NCBI GenBank assembly: GCA_963715285.1
Contig: CAVQRU010000010.1
Span: 62,001 to 126,000 of the forward strand
Source of the DNA: Sva-07 sp963715285
Lineage (GTDB): Bacteria > Actinomycetota > Acidimicrobiia > Acidimicrobiales > Ilumatobacteraceae
Length of the DNA stretch: 64,000 nucleotides
Reading direction: 5' to 3'
The position numbers and the translations under genes are program-made. The notes under the pieces were generated by a model. The model ran no database searches and had not been told where the DNA came from. It saw only the letters and a program-made list of their open reading frames with translations. Every line of letters begins with the position of its first letter. Positions within the stretch are counted from its first letter, which is position 1. Shown here in pieces: positions 43,396-52,954 of this stretch.

Positions 43396-44607
43396 TTGGC
43401 GAAGTCGGCCGAGTTCTCCAACGCGCAGGCGCGCCGTCTGGCGCTCGGCGCCCAGGGATTCAACGATCCGCGACCGACCGGGCGCGTCGACCGCCGCCAC
43501 CTGCGGCGCGTCGTCGATCGGATGGGCCTCATCCAGATCGACTCGGTCAACGTGCTGGTGCGCAGCCAGGAGCTGCCGCTGTTCGCGCGGCTCGGCCCGC
43601 ACCCGCGGACGTTGATCTCCGACGCGAGCCGCGACGGCGAACTCTTCGAGTACTGGGTCCACGAGGCCTGCCACGTGCCGGTGGCCCTCCATCCGTACCT
43701 GCGATGGCAGATGAACTCCGAGCACCGTTGGAAGGCGGTCGCCGCGCTGCGGCACCGACGGCCGGAGTTCATCGACGAGGTCAGGCTGCGCATTCGCGAC
43801 GACGGTCCGCTCGTCGCCGCTGATCTGCGGCAACGGGTGGGCCCCAAGGGCGCGTGGTGGGATTGGGACGACGGCAAGATCGCGCTCGAGCATCTGTTCT
43901 ACAGCGGCGAGGTCGCCGCGATCCGGCGTCCGACCGACTTCGCCCGCGAGTACGACCTCGCGCACCGGGTGATCCCCGCCGACATCCTTGCGCTGCCGAC
44001 ACCGCCGGAGATCGACGCGCGCAAGGAGCTGCTCGTGCGTGCCGCCCGCCATCACGGCATCGCCACGTTCGAGGATCTCACCGACTACCACCGCCAGCGC
44101 AACCCGCCGTGTCGGCCGTTGATCCGAGAGCTGGTCGAGGAGGGTCGCCTCGTCGAGACGTCGGTGGACGGTTGGTCGAAGCCCGCCTACCTGCATCCGG
44201 AGACGGTGCTGCCGCGCCGCGTGAACGCTCGGGCGTTGCTCAGCCCGTTCGACCCGGTGGTGTGGAACCGTGACCGCACCGAGCGACTCTTCGGTTTCCG
44301 CTACCGCATCGAGATCTACGTGCCGGCCGCGAAGCGGCAGCACGGCTACTACGTGTTGCCGTTCCTGCTCGGTGACGAACTGGTCGCCCGCGTCGATCTC
44401 AAGGCCGACCGTGGAACCGGGCGACTCCTCGTGCAGAGCGCATTCGGCGAGCCCGGGATCGACGAGGCTCGGGTCGCGGCAGAACTCGCGGACGAACTGG
44501 CCGCGATGGCGGCGTGGCTCGGGCTCGAACGGGTCGAAGTGGTGCGACGGGGAGATCTCGCCGACGCGCTCGACCGGGCCGTCAGCTCGTACAACCGCGC
44601 AGGTTGA
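43396..44607 (+). CDS. YcaQ/AlkZ-like winged-helix DNA glycosylase
   Basis: 403 residues of the HTH_42 (COG3214) family, whose members unhook DNA interstrand crosslinks or excise alkylated bases. MGLIQIDSVNVLVRSQELPLFARLG contains the QxD catalytic motif (QID). Later blocks YWVHEACHVP, DWDDGKIALEHLFYSGEVA and LLSPFDPVVWNRDRTERLFGF are typical of the family. No ATG or GTG is available; TTG 43396 is the likely start. The 3' end overlaps the convergent lipoprotein gene by 26 nt. Confidence 0.82.
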   Translation: MAKSAEFSNAQARRLALGAQGFNDPRPTGRVDRRHLRRVVDRMGLIQIDSVNVLVRSQELPLFARLGPHPRTLISDASRDGELFEYWVHEACHVPVALHPYLRWQMNSEHRWKAVAALRHRRPEFIDEVRLRIRDDGPLVAADLRQRVGPKGAWWDWDDGKIALEHLFYSGEVAAIRRPTDFAREYDLAHRVIPADILALPTPPEIDARKELLVRAARHHGIATFEDLTDYHRQRNPPCRPLIRELVEEGRLVETSVDGWSKPAYLHPETVLPRRVNARALLSPFDPVVWNRDRTERLFGFRYRIEIYVPAAKRQHGYYVLPFLLGDELVARVDLKADRGTGRLLVQSAFGEPGIDEARVAAELADELAAMAAWLGLERVEVVRRGDLADALDRAVSSYNRAG

Positions 44608-45043
44608 ACACGCCGCCCTCGATGTCGGCGAAGGTGACGGTGTACTCCTCTGCGTCCAGCGTCATCTCGGCCTCATCGATCGACTGGCCGCCCGCAGTGG
44701 CGTCGAGGGTGAGGTCGACTCCGGTCGACGGGTCGAACACGCCCGTGTACACGGCCGGTTCGAGACCCTCGGCCACCACGGTCACGATCGTGCCGCCGGT
44801 CTCGGGGTCGCAGTCGACGGCGACCACGATCTCACCGTCACCGCCGTTCAGGAGGATCTCGTCGTGGGACTCCGACGCGATGATCGCGTCGTTGTAGGCG
44901 CTGCCGGTGCCTTCCTCGGGGACGTCGACGGTGCCGTCGTCGTCGCTTCCGCACGCCACGAGCGCCACGGCGATGGCGATGATCGCGCCGACGCGCCGGA
45001 TGGAGCGAACGGGGGTGGACGATGAGCTGGTCGTCGATCTCAT
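44582..45043 (-). CDS. Small lipoprotein
   Basis: 153 residues. Ser/Arg-rich start, hydrophobic core, lipobox LVAC with C31, then an Asp/Glu-rich domain with paired Cys (VDCDPET and the C-terminal RGCTS). No named family. The gene is convergent with the YcaQ-like gene and their ends overlap. Confidence 0.7.
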   Translation of the reverse strand: MRSTTSSSSTPVRSIRRVGAIIAIAVALVACGSDDDGTVDVPEEGTGSAYNDAIIASESHDEILLNGGDGEIVVAVDCDPETGGTIVTVVAEGLEPAVYTGVFDPSTGVDLTLDATAGGQSIDEAEMTLDAEEYTVTFADIEGGVFNLRGCTS

Positions 45044-45108
45044 GATGCCCCCGACGGTATCGACCGATGCGGTGTGCCGTCAGGGCACTTCGTCACGATC
45101 ACCGACGT

Positions 45109-45948
45109 TCAGGCGGACGTCGGTGTCGCCCATCGGATCGTGCGGGTGATCGCCGCGCCGGCAGGCCGGAGGGCGACCGCCTCCGACACGGGCAGCCAGG
45201 GCAGGCGCAAGGGGAACCGGGTCCAGGCCGGCATCAGTGCGACGGCGGACGCAGCGATCATCCCGTAGGCGGGCCGGGCAGCGAGCGGCAGCGGCGGTTG
45301 GATCAGCAGATAGCGGGCCGCATCACGCGCCTCGCGGGTCCCGGCGAGTTCGGGTCGGAACCAGTCGAGCCGGGCTCGCAGCGCCGCTTCCGATTCCGGT
45401 GGATCGATCACCCCCAGTGCCCGTGCGACGACGGCGGCATCGGCGACGTAGCGGTCGCGTTCGTCGCCCACGAGCGGTCGTTCGCCGTAGCGGTCGTGGG
45501 CGGCGAGGAAGCTGTCGAGTTCTGCGAGATGCACCCACTCGAGCAGGTGCGGATCGTTCGCGGCGTACGGGCGACCGTCGGATGCCGTGCCGACGACCCG
45601 TTCGTGGACCCGGTGGACGGTGTCGACGGCGCGCTGGGCCTCGCTGGCCGGACCGAACGTGGTGGCGGCGAGGAAGTCGGCTGTCCGTTGCAGCCGGCCC
45701 CACGGGTCGGACCGGTAGTCGGAGTGCTGGGCGACGCCGGCCATCGCCAGCGGGTGCAGCGACTGGAACAGCAACGCCCGGAGTCCGCCGACGAACATCG
45801 ACGCGTCGGCGTGGACCCGCCGGATCGGCGCCTCGCCGTCGAACCATCCGACCTCGTCGGTGTCGAACAACTCGGCATGGCGGCGAGGTCCGTCGGGCCC
45901 GATCACGCGCGAGCGGATCTGATCCCCCAACCATGTGCGCAGGTCCAT
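45109..45948 (-). CDS. Oxygenase MpaB family protein (DUF2236)
   Basis: 279 residues. The family haem/metal region appears as SLHPLAMAGVAQHSDYRSDPWGRLQRTADFL with conserved His residues, followed by VHERVVGT and EWVHLAELDSFL. Relatives include latex-clearing protein-like oxygenases and MpaB, which cleaves a prenyl chain. An oxidoreductase on a hydrophobic substrate is plausible. ATG 45948 lies 40 nt from the divergent AI-2E gene start. Confidence 0.83.
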   Translation of the reverse strand: MDLRTWLGDQIRSRVIGPDGPRRHAELFDTDEVGWFDGEAPIRRVHADASMFVGGLRALLFQSLHPLAMAGVAQHSDYRSDPWGRLQRTADFLAATTFGPASEAQRAVDTVHRVHERVVGTASDGRPYAANDPHLLEWVHLAELDSFLAAHDRYGERPLVGDERDRYVADAAVVARALGVIDPPESEAALRARLDWFRPELAGTREARDAARYLLIQPPLPLAARPAYGMIAASAVALMPAWTRFPLRLPWLPVSEAVALRPAGAAITRTIRWATPTSA

Positions 45949-45975
45949 GGTCTCATCGTGCCACGCCCTCGTGAG

Positions 45976-45981
45976 TACCAT
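45976..45981 (+). promoter_or_regulatory. -10 element for AI-2E permease gene (leaderless)
   Basis: TACCAT 6 nt before GTG 45988. Confidence 0.4.
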
Positions 45982-45987
45982 CCGGAC

Positions 45988-47190
45988 GTGCCCGAGGAAA
46001 CGTCGACCGACTCTGCCGGAGACGGCGCAGCCGACGCCGACGGGCGACGCTTCGATCGTCGCGCCACCGATCGCACCCTGCCGCGATGGGCGCTCCCGGC
46101 AATCCTGGTCTTCTGGGCCGGCTACCTGCTGACGTTCACCGCGCTCCACGTGTTCCACCGCTTGTCGAGCCTGCTGCTGCTCCTGCTGGTGTCGGTGTTC
46201 CTGTCGTTGGCGGTCGAGCCGGGCGTCAACCGGTTGGCGGCACGGGGCTGGCGGCGCGGGCGGGCCACGATCATGATCCTGCTCGGCGTGCTGTTCGCGT
46301 TCCTGATCTTCGTGGGAGCGGTCGGCACGCTCGTCGGTACGCAGGTGGCCGACCTGCTCCAGGACTCCGATCGGTACATCACCGACACGGTCGGGTTCCT
46401 CAACGACAACTTCGGGACCAACATCGACCCCGAGGACGTGATCTCCGAGTTCAACGATCCCGACGGACGGGTGCAGGAGTTCATCCGGTCGCAGAGCGAC
46501 GAGGCGATTCGGCTCTCGCTCGCAGTCGTCGGGGTGATCTTCCAGGGCTTGTCGGTGCTGCTGTTCACCTACTACCTCGTGGCCGACGGCCCTCGACTGC
46601 GCCGCGGGATCTGCTCGCGGCTCACGCCCGCACGTCAGGCCCGGGTGTTGCAGGCGTGGGAACTGGCGATCACGAAGACCGGTGGCTACCTGTACTCCCG
46701 GGCGCTGCTCGCACTGCTGTCGACGTTCTTCCACTGGATCGTGTTCCAGTCGATCGGCACGCCGGCCCCGATCGCCCTTGCGTTGTGGGTGGGCCTGGTC
46801 AGCCAGTTCCTGCCGGTGGTCGGCACGTATCTCGCCGGGATCCTGCCGGTGCTGTTGACGCTCGTCGACTCGCCGCTCAACGCCCTGATCATCATCGCGT
46901 TCATCGTGGTGTACCAGCAGATCGAGAACTACTTCTTCGCCCCGCGCATCACCGCACGCACGATGGAACTCCATCCAGCGGTCGCATTCGGTGCCGCGCT
47001 CGGCGGCGCATCGCTGCTCGGGTTCGTCGGGGCGCTGTTGGCGCTCCCGGCTGCCGCGATGGTGCAGGCGTTCGTCAGCGAATGGGGCAGCCGGTACGAC
47101 GTGGTCGACAGTCACCTGACAGCGATCCCGCCGCCGAAGGGTCAACGGGCGAAGAACGGCGACCCGCCCCCCGAGCCTGAACCGGCATGA
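45988..47190 (+). CDS. AI-2E family transporter
   Basis: 400 residues with seven to eight hydrophobic segments. The typical pattern is TM1-2 near 45-75, TM near 105-125, a soluble region with VISEFNDPDGRVQEFI, and a final block VSQFLPVVGTYLAGILPVLL, VYQQIENYFFAPRI and LLGFVGALLALPAAAM, diagnostic of the family. Members export autoinducer-2 or act as Na+/H+ antiporters. GTG 45988 chosen on the leaderless promoter. Its end overlaps the asparaginase ATG (ATGA). Confidence 0.88.
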   Translation: MPEETSTDSAGDGAADADGRRFDRRATDRTLPRWALPAILVFWAGYLLTFTALHVFHRLSSLLLLLLVSVFLSLAVEPGVNRLAARGWRRGRATIMILLGVLFAFLIFVGAVGTLVGTQVADLLQDSDRYITDTVGFLNDNFGTNIDPEDVISEFNDPDGRVQEFIRSQSDEAIRLSLAVVGVIFQGLSVLLFTYYLVADGPRLRRGICSRLTPARQARVLQAWELAITKTGGYLYSRALLALLSTFFHWIVFQSIGTPAPIALALWVGLVSQFLPVVGTYLAGILPVLLTLVDSPLNALIIIAFIVVYQQIENYFFAPRITARTMELHPAVAFGAALGGASLLGFVGALLALPAAAMVQAFVSEWGSRYDVVDSHLTAIPPPKGQRAKNGDPPPEPEPA

Positions 47191-48137
47191 CCCGATTCGA
47201 CGACGCCTTCGAGCCGATCGCCGTCGCCACGCGCAGCGGGTTCGACGAGTCGCTGCACCACGGGGCCGGTGCTGCCGTCAGCGCCGACGGAACGACCGTC
47301 GCTGCGGTGGGCGATCCGACGCTCGTCGTGTACCCCCGATCGTGCCTCAAGCCGATGCAGGCCGACGCGATGGTGGCGCTCGGTCTCGACCTGCCCGGAG
47401 AACTCCTGGCGGTGGCGTGTGCCAGCCATGACGGCGCACCGATGCACCTCGCGGCCGTTGCGAAGATCCTGTCGACCTTCGACCTCAGCGAGGCCGACCT
47501 GCAGAACACGCCCGCCCAACCGCTCTGCGATCCCTGCTCGGCCGGTCCGCCGTCGTCGCTGCGGCAGAACTGCTCCGGCAAGCACGCGGCGATGCTGGCG
47601 ACGTGCGTCGTGCGCGGCTGGCCCACGACGTCCTACCTCGACCCGGAGCATCCGCTCCAGGTGGCGATCACTTCCCATCTCGCCGATCTCGGCTGCACGG
47701 TGGGTCACGTCGGTGTCGACGGGTGCGGTGCCCCGACCCACGCGCTGGCCCTCGACGACCTCGCCCGGGTGTACGGCACCCTCGCGTCGAGCGGCGCCGC
47801 GGTGGCCAGGGCGATGCGGGCCCATCCGGAGATGGTCGGCGGCGTGGATCGCGATGTCTCGCTGTGGATGAGCGCGGCGCCCGGCCTGATCGCCAAGGAG
47901 GGTGCGGCCGGGGTGATGGCGGTGGGTCTGAGCGACGGGAGCGGTGTGGCGTTCAAGATCGGCGACGGATCGGAACTCGCCCGCCGAGCCGTGACCCCCG
48001 AGGCGTTGCGCAGGGTCGGTGTCGACGTCGACGGCGCACTCTCGGACACCCGCGACCGGGTGGCGGTCCCGATGCTCGGCCACGGCGAACCGGTGGGCCG
48101 GATCGATGCGTTGCGGTGGTCGTCGTGCAGTTCCTGA
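47187..48137 (+). CDS. Asparaginase (L-asparaginase II family, PF06089)
   Basis: 316 residues. It matches the actinobacterial/rhizobial-type asparaginase family rather than the E. coli AnsA/B fold: VYPRSCLKPMQ with a reactive Ser-Cys, ASHDGAPMH, QNCSGKHAAM and VDGCGAPTHAL. These Ser/Lys/Cys motifs form the active site described for this class. It hydrolyses asparagine to aspartate and ammonia in the cytosol. Co-translated with the AI-2E gene and overlapping the next gene by 13 nt. Confidence 0.85.
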   Translation: MTRFDDAFEPIAVATRSGFDESLHHGAGAAVSADGTTVAAVGDPTLVVYPRSCLKPMQADAMVALGLDLPGELLAVACASHDGAPMHLAAVAKILSTFDLSEADLQNTPAQPLCDPCSAGPPSSLRQNCSGKHAAMLATCVVRGWPTTSYLDPEHPLQVAITSHLADLGCTVGHVGVDGCGAPTHALALDDLARVYGTLASSGAAVARAMRAHPEMVGGVDRDVSLWMSAAPGLIAKEGAAGVMAVGLSDGSGVAFKIGDGSELARRAVTPEALRRVGVDVDGALSDTRDRVAVPMLGHGEPVGRIDALRWSSCSS

Positions 48138-49123
48138 CGCTCGATCGCGACTCGTTCGCCTACGGCTCGTCGCAGCCGGTGGCGCGGCTCGTGCGCCGCG
48201 TGATCGCCGAGAACCCGTCGAAGTTCACCTACCACGGCACGGGCACGTACATCGTCGGCGGTGACGAGCACGGTCGTGGTGACGTCGTGGTGATCGACCC
48301 GGGGCCGACGTTGGACAGCCACCGCGTCGCGCTGGCCGCCGCACTGGAGGGTTGCACCGTGCGGGCGGTCCTGGTCACGCACTGCCATGCGGATCACTCC
48401 CCGCTGGCGGCCTGGCTGTCGGCCGAATCGGGTGCGCCGACGGTCGCCTTCGGTCCGCACGGTGACGACGCGTGGGACATCGGCGAGGACCCCGACGTCG
48501 ACGAGCCCGAGTCGGCGTCGGCGTCGGCCGATGATCCGGGGATCGAGCCGGCCGAGCCCGTCGTCGAGGAGTCGACCGACCGTGACTTCGTGCCCGACGT
48601 GGTGGCGGCCACCGGCGACGTCGTGGCGGCGGCCGACGGGTGGGTGATCACGGGGCTGCACACGCCCGGCCACACGTCGAACCACCTGTGTTTCGCGCTC
48701 GACGACGGTGCGACTCGCACGCTGTTCACCGGCGACCACGTGATGGGGTGGAGTACCACGGTGGTCTCGCCGCCCGACGGCGACATGGCCGCCTACCTCG
48801 ACTCGTTGCGTGTGGTGGCCGGCCGGCGCGACGACGTGGCGATCCCGACGCACGGTCCGCCGATCCCGAACCCGTCCGCGTTCGTCGACGAGCTGATCGC
48901 GCACCGCCTCGAGCGGGAACGTCAGGTGCTCGACGCCGTGCGCAGTGGTCTCTCCACGATCCCCGAGATGGTCGAGGTGCTGTACGCGTCGGTGCGCACG
49001 GAGCTCCACAAGCCGGCGCGCCGCAGCGTGCTCGCCCATCTCGTCAAGCTCGTCGACGACGGCACGGTCGTGGTCGACGGCCCGTCGCGCCCCCGCCTCG
49101 ACGCGACCTACCGCCCCGACTGA
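48125..49123 (+). CDS. Metallo-beta-lactamase fold hydrolase (LACTB2-like)
   Basis: 332 residues. Zn motif THCHADHS near 88, then PGHTSNHLCF near 180, GDHVMGWSTTVV and PTHGPP, followed by a C-terminal winged-helix-like segment (LDAVRSGLSTIPEMVEVLY). This is the layout of LACTB2-type RNases and hydrolases. An acidic/Ser-rich insert of ~40 residues (from ~119) interrupts the MBL core. GTG 48125 is approximate; nearby GTG codons are possible. Confidence 0.85.
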   Translation: MQFLTLDRDSFAYGSSQPVARLVRRVIAENPSKFTYHGTGTYIVGGDEHGRGDVVVIDPGPTLDSHRVALAAALEGCTVRAVLVTHCHADHSPLAAWLSAESGAPTVAFGPHGDDAWDIGEDPDVDEPESASASADDPGIEPAEPVVEESTDRDFVPDVVAATGDVVAAADGWVITGLHTPGHTSNHLCFALDDGATRTLFTGDHVMGWSTTVVSPPDGDMAAYLDSLRVVAGRRDDVAIPTHGPPIPNPSAFVDELIAHRLERERQVLDAVRSGLSTIPEMVEVLYASVRTELHKPARRSVLAHLVKLVDDGTVVVDGPSRPRLDATYRPD

Positions 49124-49202
49124 CCGCAACGCTTGGCGTCGGACATCGGACATCGCGGTGGGCGATTGGCGACGGGGGTGGTGGTCGGGGGATCATCGTC
49201 GG

Positions 49203-50405
49203 GTGAATCGACGCATCACCGGACTCGTCCTCGCCGCGGCCATGATCCTTGTCGCGTGCGGTGGCGACGATGCCACGGCCACGCCGGAGGTGCCCGTCGT
49301 GTCGACTGGCACCGAGGCGACGACCACCGAGGCGACCCGCACCACCGAGCCGGACCGCACCACCGAGCCGGGCCGCACCACCGAGGACCCGGCGACCAGC
49401 GAAGCGACCCCGACCACCGAGCCCGAGGCCGTCACCGTGGGCGAGTGGACGTCGATCCCCGGCGGTGACGACTGTCGGTGCGCCGACGGCAGCCCCTTCG
49501 AGATCTGGCAACGACCGGCAGATCCCACCAAGGTGATGCTCTACTTCGAAGGCGGCGGCGCCTGTTTCAGCGCCGAGACGTGCGGGCCCGACAGTCCGAC
49601 GTACGAGCGCAACCTCGAACTCGGCGTGGCCCCCGATCGAGGTGGCGTGTTCGACGAGACCAACCCGGAGAACCCGATCGCCGACTACTCGATCGTGTAC
49701 GTGCCGTACTGCACCGGCGACGTGCACCTCGGTGACAGCGTCACCGAGTACTCCGACACGGTGACGATCGACCACAACGGCTTCCCCAACGCCGACCAGG
49801 GGCTCCAGACGGTGCTCGCCGACTATCCCGACGTCGAGCAGTTGCTGGTCGCGGGCTCCAGCGCCGGGTCGATCCCGACACCGGCGTTCGCCGGCCTCGC
49901 CGCCGACGAACTGCCGGACACCGAGATCATCACGTTCGGTGACAGCTCGGCCGCCTACCCCGATGTCCCGGCGCTCAACGCCGCCATCGGTGGCCTCTGG
50001 GGCGTGTTCGAGAACGTGCCGGATTGGCCGGTCAACGAGGGGCTCGCGCCCGAGGAGTGGAGCTTTCCGGGTCTGTACGTCCAGGCGGGTGCGCAGCATC
50101 CCGACATCACGTTCGCCCGCTTCGACTACGCCTACGACAGCTACCAGGCAATCTTCAACGCGCTGGCCGGCATCGCCGCTGACGACCTGCTCGGGTTCAT
50201 CGAGCAGACCGAGTCCGACATCGAGGCCGACGGTGTGCCGATCGCCTCGTACATCGCGCCCGGGACATCGCACACGATCCTGGGCAGCGACGGGTTCTAC
50301 GACATGGAGGTCGAGGGTGTCCGCCTCGTCGACTTCCTCGCCGCACTGGTCGCCGGTGAGGTGCCCGCCGACGTGCGATGTGTCGACTGCCAGCGTCCCG
50401 CCTGA
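49203..50405 (+). CDS. Pectinacetylesterase-family lipoprotein
   Basis: 400 residues. Lipobox LVAC with C19, then a Thr/Glu/Arg-rich linker (TTEPDRTTEPGRTTED) to ~80. The catalytic domain has KVMLYFEGGGACF (oxyanion and disulfide Cys), YVPYCTGDVHLGD, and the nucleophile Ser in VAGSSAGSIPTP, with a late GTSHTIL His, matching the pectinacetylesterase/Notum fold. It probably deacylates extracellular polysaccharide or lipid adducts. Confidence 0.82.
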   Translation: MNRRITGLVLAAAMILVACGGDDATATPEVPVVSTGTEATTTEATRTTEPDRTTEPGRTTEDPATSEATPTTEPEAVTVGEWTSIPGGDDCRCADGSPFEIWQRPADPTKVMLYFEGGGACFSAETCGPDSPTYERNLELGVAPDRGGVFDETNPENPIADYSIVYVPYCTGDVHLGDSVTEYSDTVTIDHNGFPNADQGLQTVLADYPDVEQLLVAGSSAGSIPTPAFAGLAADELPDTEIITFGDSSAAYPDVPALNAAIGGLWGVFENVPDWPVNEGLAPEEWSFPGLYVQAGAQHPDITFARFDYAYDSYQAIFNALAGIAADDLLGFIEQTESDIEADGVPIASYIAPGTSHTILGSDGFYDMEVEGVRLVDFLAALVAGEVPADVRCVDCQRPA

Positions 50406-50409
50406 TCGT

Positions 50410-50436
50410 GACATCTGGGGTCTGACCCCAGGTGTC
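50410..50436. repeat. GGGGTCTGACCCC-type palindrome, copy 3
   Basis: Arms GACATCTGGGGT / ACCCCAGGTGTC (one mismatch/GU) and a CTG loop, 4 nt after the esterase stop. Possible terminator. Confidence 0.7.
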
Positions 50437-50456
50437 GTCGATCGTCCGTGACGGGG

Positions 50457-52871
50457 TCAGATGCCGTCGGCGGCAGCGGCCCCGGCAGCGTCCTCCTCGG
50501 TGGGAGCGCTCGTCGCGGCCCGCAGCCGGGCGAACACGTCGGGGGGGTCGCTCCACGGATCGGCGAGCGTGCCGGCGCGGGCGTCACGGATCGTCGCCCA
50601 CACGCGTTCGGGCGTGCACGGCAGATCGATGTGGCGCACCCCGAGGTGGGCGACGGCGTCGATCACCGCGTTCTGCACGGCGGGGGTCGCCCCGATGGTG
50701 GCCGCCTCGCCGATGCCCTTCGCGCCGAGCGGGTTGAGCGGCGTCGGCGTCTCGGTCGAGTGCGTCTCGAACGACGGCAGCTCGGCGGCGGTCGCGATGC
50801 CGTAGTCGGCGAGGTTCGACGTCACCGGGTTGCCGTCGGCGTCGAAGCACACTTCCTCGAACAGCGCCTGGCCCACACCGGCGGCGATGCCCCCGTGTTG
50901 CTGGCCCTCGACGAGCAGCGGTGCGAGCACGGTGCCGCAGTCGTCGACGGCCACGTGGCGCAGGAGCCGCACCTTGCCGGTGTCGGCATCGACCTCGACC
51001 ACGGAGATGTGGGCGCCGAACGGGAAGGTGGCGCCGTCCTGGTGGAAGTCGAACTCGCCGTCGAGTTGGTCGCCGGCGTCGGCCGCGTGCGCGGCGAGGT
51101 CGCCCCACGTGAGTGCCTGGGCGGGCACACCCGCGACACCGACCGTGCCGGCGGCGGTGTCGACGACGATGTCGGCCGGGTCGGCCTCGAGGATCCGGGC
51201 GGCCAGTTGCTTCGCCTTGGTGACCATCGCCTCGGTCGCGCCCCGCACGGCCGACCCGCCGAGCTGCAGCGACCGCGACCCGCCGGTGCCGCCGCCCGTG
51301 CGCACCCGGTCGGTGTCGCCGTCGACGAGCGTGATCCGCTCGACCGGGATGCCGGTCTGGTCGGCGACCAGCATCGCGTACGCCGTCTGGTGTCCCTGCC
51401 CGTGTGACTGGGTGCCCGCATAGATCGTGGCCGAGCCGTCGTCGTGGACCTCGATCGCGCCGAACTCGTCGGCCCCTCCGCCGGCGGTGATCTCGACGTA
51501 GGCCGCCACGCCGATTCCGAGCAGCCGGTGGTCGCCGTTCGCTCGACGCTCGGCCTGTTCGGCTCGGAGGCGGTCGTAGCCGGCCGCCTCCGCGGCCCGT
51601 TCGAGCGGGAGCAGGTACCGCCCGGAGTCGTAGGTGTTGCCGGTCAGCGTGCGGAACGGGAAGACGTCGTCGGCGAGGAAGTTGCGTCGGCGGATCTCGA
51701 TCGGGTCGATCCCCAACTCGAGGGCGGCCTGGTCGACGAGCCGTTCGAGCAGCGCGGTCGCCTCCGGTCGGCCTGCGCCGCGGTACGCACCCATCGGTGT
51801 GGTGTTGGTGACCGCGACGGCGACGTCGAACTCGATCGTCGGGAAGGCGTACGTGCCCTGGGCCATCCGTCGGGTGCCGCCCGGGAGGAATGCTCCGACC
51901 GACGGATAGGCGCCGGCGTCGCCGACGAGGCGCACCTTCAACCCGGTGAAGTCGCCGTCGGACGTGCAGCCGAGCTCCACGTACTGGATCTGGCCGCGGC
52001 TGTGCGGAAGCGCCTTCATGTCGTCGCTGCGCGGAGGCACCCACACCACCGGTCGCCCCGTTCGCCGGGCGGCGGCGGCCACCACCGTGTATTCGGCGTG
52101 GATGCCGGCCTTCCCTCCGAATCCGCCACCGACCTGTGGCGTGACGACGCGGACGTCGGCGGGTTCCATGCCCAGCGCGCCGGCGAGTTGGCCGTGGAGC
52201 CCGTGTGGCATCTGGGTGGAGGCCCAGAACGTCAGACGCTCGTCGGTGCCGACCTCGGCGGCGCAGCAGTCGGGTTCCATCGGCACGACGGCCATGCGTT
52301 GGTTGACGTAGCGCCCGCGCACCACCACGTCGGCGATCGACAGATCGGTTCGCGGTTTGTCGACGATCACCATCGCCTCGTTCGAGCCGTGCTCGACGAA
52401 GATCGGTGCCGCGTCCGCGGCGAGCGCGGCCTCGGCGTCGACGTACACCGGCAGGTCGACGATGTCGGCCCACACCATCTCGGCGGCATCCTCGCCCTGC
52501 TCGAAGGTCTCGGCCAGCACGACGGCGATCGGCTCGCCGACGAACCGCACCGTGCCGTCGGCCAACGGCGGGCGGCGGAAGTCCTCGTGGACGACGGCGA
52601 ACCCGTGATGCGGCGCCACACCGAGTTCGGCGGCCGTGAGGATCTCGACCACGCCGGGCATCCCCGCGGCGTCCTCGGTGTGGATCTCGCCGATCGTTCC
52701 GTGGGCCACGTCGGAGCGCACGAAGACGGCGTGCAACCGATCGGGAAGATCGAGGTCGGCGAGGTACGTGCGCCCGCCGGTGAGCAGCCCCGGGTCCTCG
52801 GTGCGCAGCACGCGGGTGCCGAGGATCGAGCCGGGTCGATGGGTCGAGGGTGTCGGCGAGGGGTCGGTCAT
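50457..52871 (-). CDS. Xanthine dehydrogenase/CoxL-family molybdenum hydroxylase, large subunit
   Basis: 804 residues. Domains in order: N-terminal Ald_Xan_dh domain (to ~130), then Mo-pterin-binding domains with TPQVGGGFGGKAG near 240, MGAYRGAGRPEA near 360 (form II CoxL type, not the AYRCSFR of true CO dehydrogenase), GTQSHGQGHQTAYA, and a terminal GIGEAATIG with the catalytic Glu. It hydroxylates an aldehyde, purine or CoA-linked substrate. No small Fe-S (CoxS) or FAD (CoxM) subunit gene is adjacent. TAGGTT 8 nt before the ATG suggests a leaderless message. Confidence 0.87.
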   Translation of the reverse strand: MTDPSPTPSTHRPGSILGTRVLRTEDPGLLTGGRTYLADLDLPDRLHAVFVRSDVAHGTIGEIHTEDAAGMPGVVEILTAAELGVAPHHGFAVVHEDFRRPPLADGTVRFVGEPIAVVLAETFEQGEDAAEMVWADIVDLPVYVDAEAALAADAAPIFVEHGSNEAMVIVDKPRTDLSIADVVVRGRYVNQRMAVVPMEPDCCAAEVGTDERLTFWASTQMPHGLHGQLAGALGMEPADVRVVTPQVGGGFGGKAGIHAEYTVVAAAARRTGRPVVWVPPRSDDMKALPHSRGQIQYVELGCTSDGDFTGLKVRLVGDAGAYPSVGAFLPGGTRRMAQGTYAFPTIEFDVAVAVTNTTPMGAYRGAGRPEATALLERLVDQAALELGIDPIEIRRRNFLADDVFPFRTLTGNTYDSGRYLLPLERAAEAAGYDRLRAEQAERRANGDHRLLGIGVAAYVEITAGGGADEFGAIEVHDDGSATIYAGTQSHGQGHQTAYAMLVADQTGIPVERITLVDGDTDRVRTGGGTGGSRSLQLGGSAVRGATEAMVTKAKQLAARILEADPADIVVDTAAGTVGVAGVPAQALTWGDLAAHAADAGDQLDGEFDFHQDGATFPFGAHISVVEVDADTGKVRLLRHVAVDDCGTVLAPLLVEGQQHGGIAAGVGQALFEEVCFDADGNPVTSNLADYGIATAAELPSFETHSTETPTPLNPLGAKGIGEAATIGATPAVQNAVIDAVAHLGVRHIDLPCTPERVWATIRDARAGTLADPWSDPPDVFARLRAATSAPTEEDAAGAAAADGI

Positions 52872-52879
52872 CGCGGCCG

Positions 52880-52885
52880 AACCTA
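52880..52885 (-). promoter_or_regulatory. -10 element for CoxL-like gene (leaderless)
   Basis: TAGGTT 8 nt before ATG 52871. Confidence 0.4.
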
Positions 52886-52954
52886 GCGTCGAACGAGAGC
52901 ACCCCCTGACCCGCCGTGCTCGTGGACGACGGCGCGGTCAGTGCGCAGATCTCG

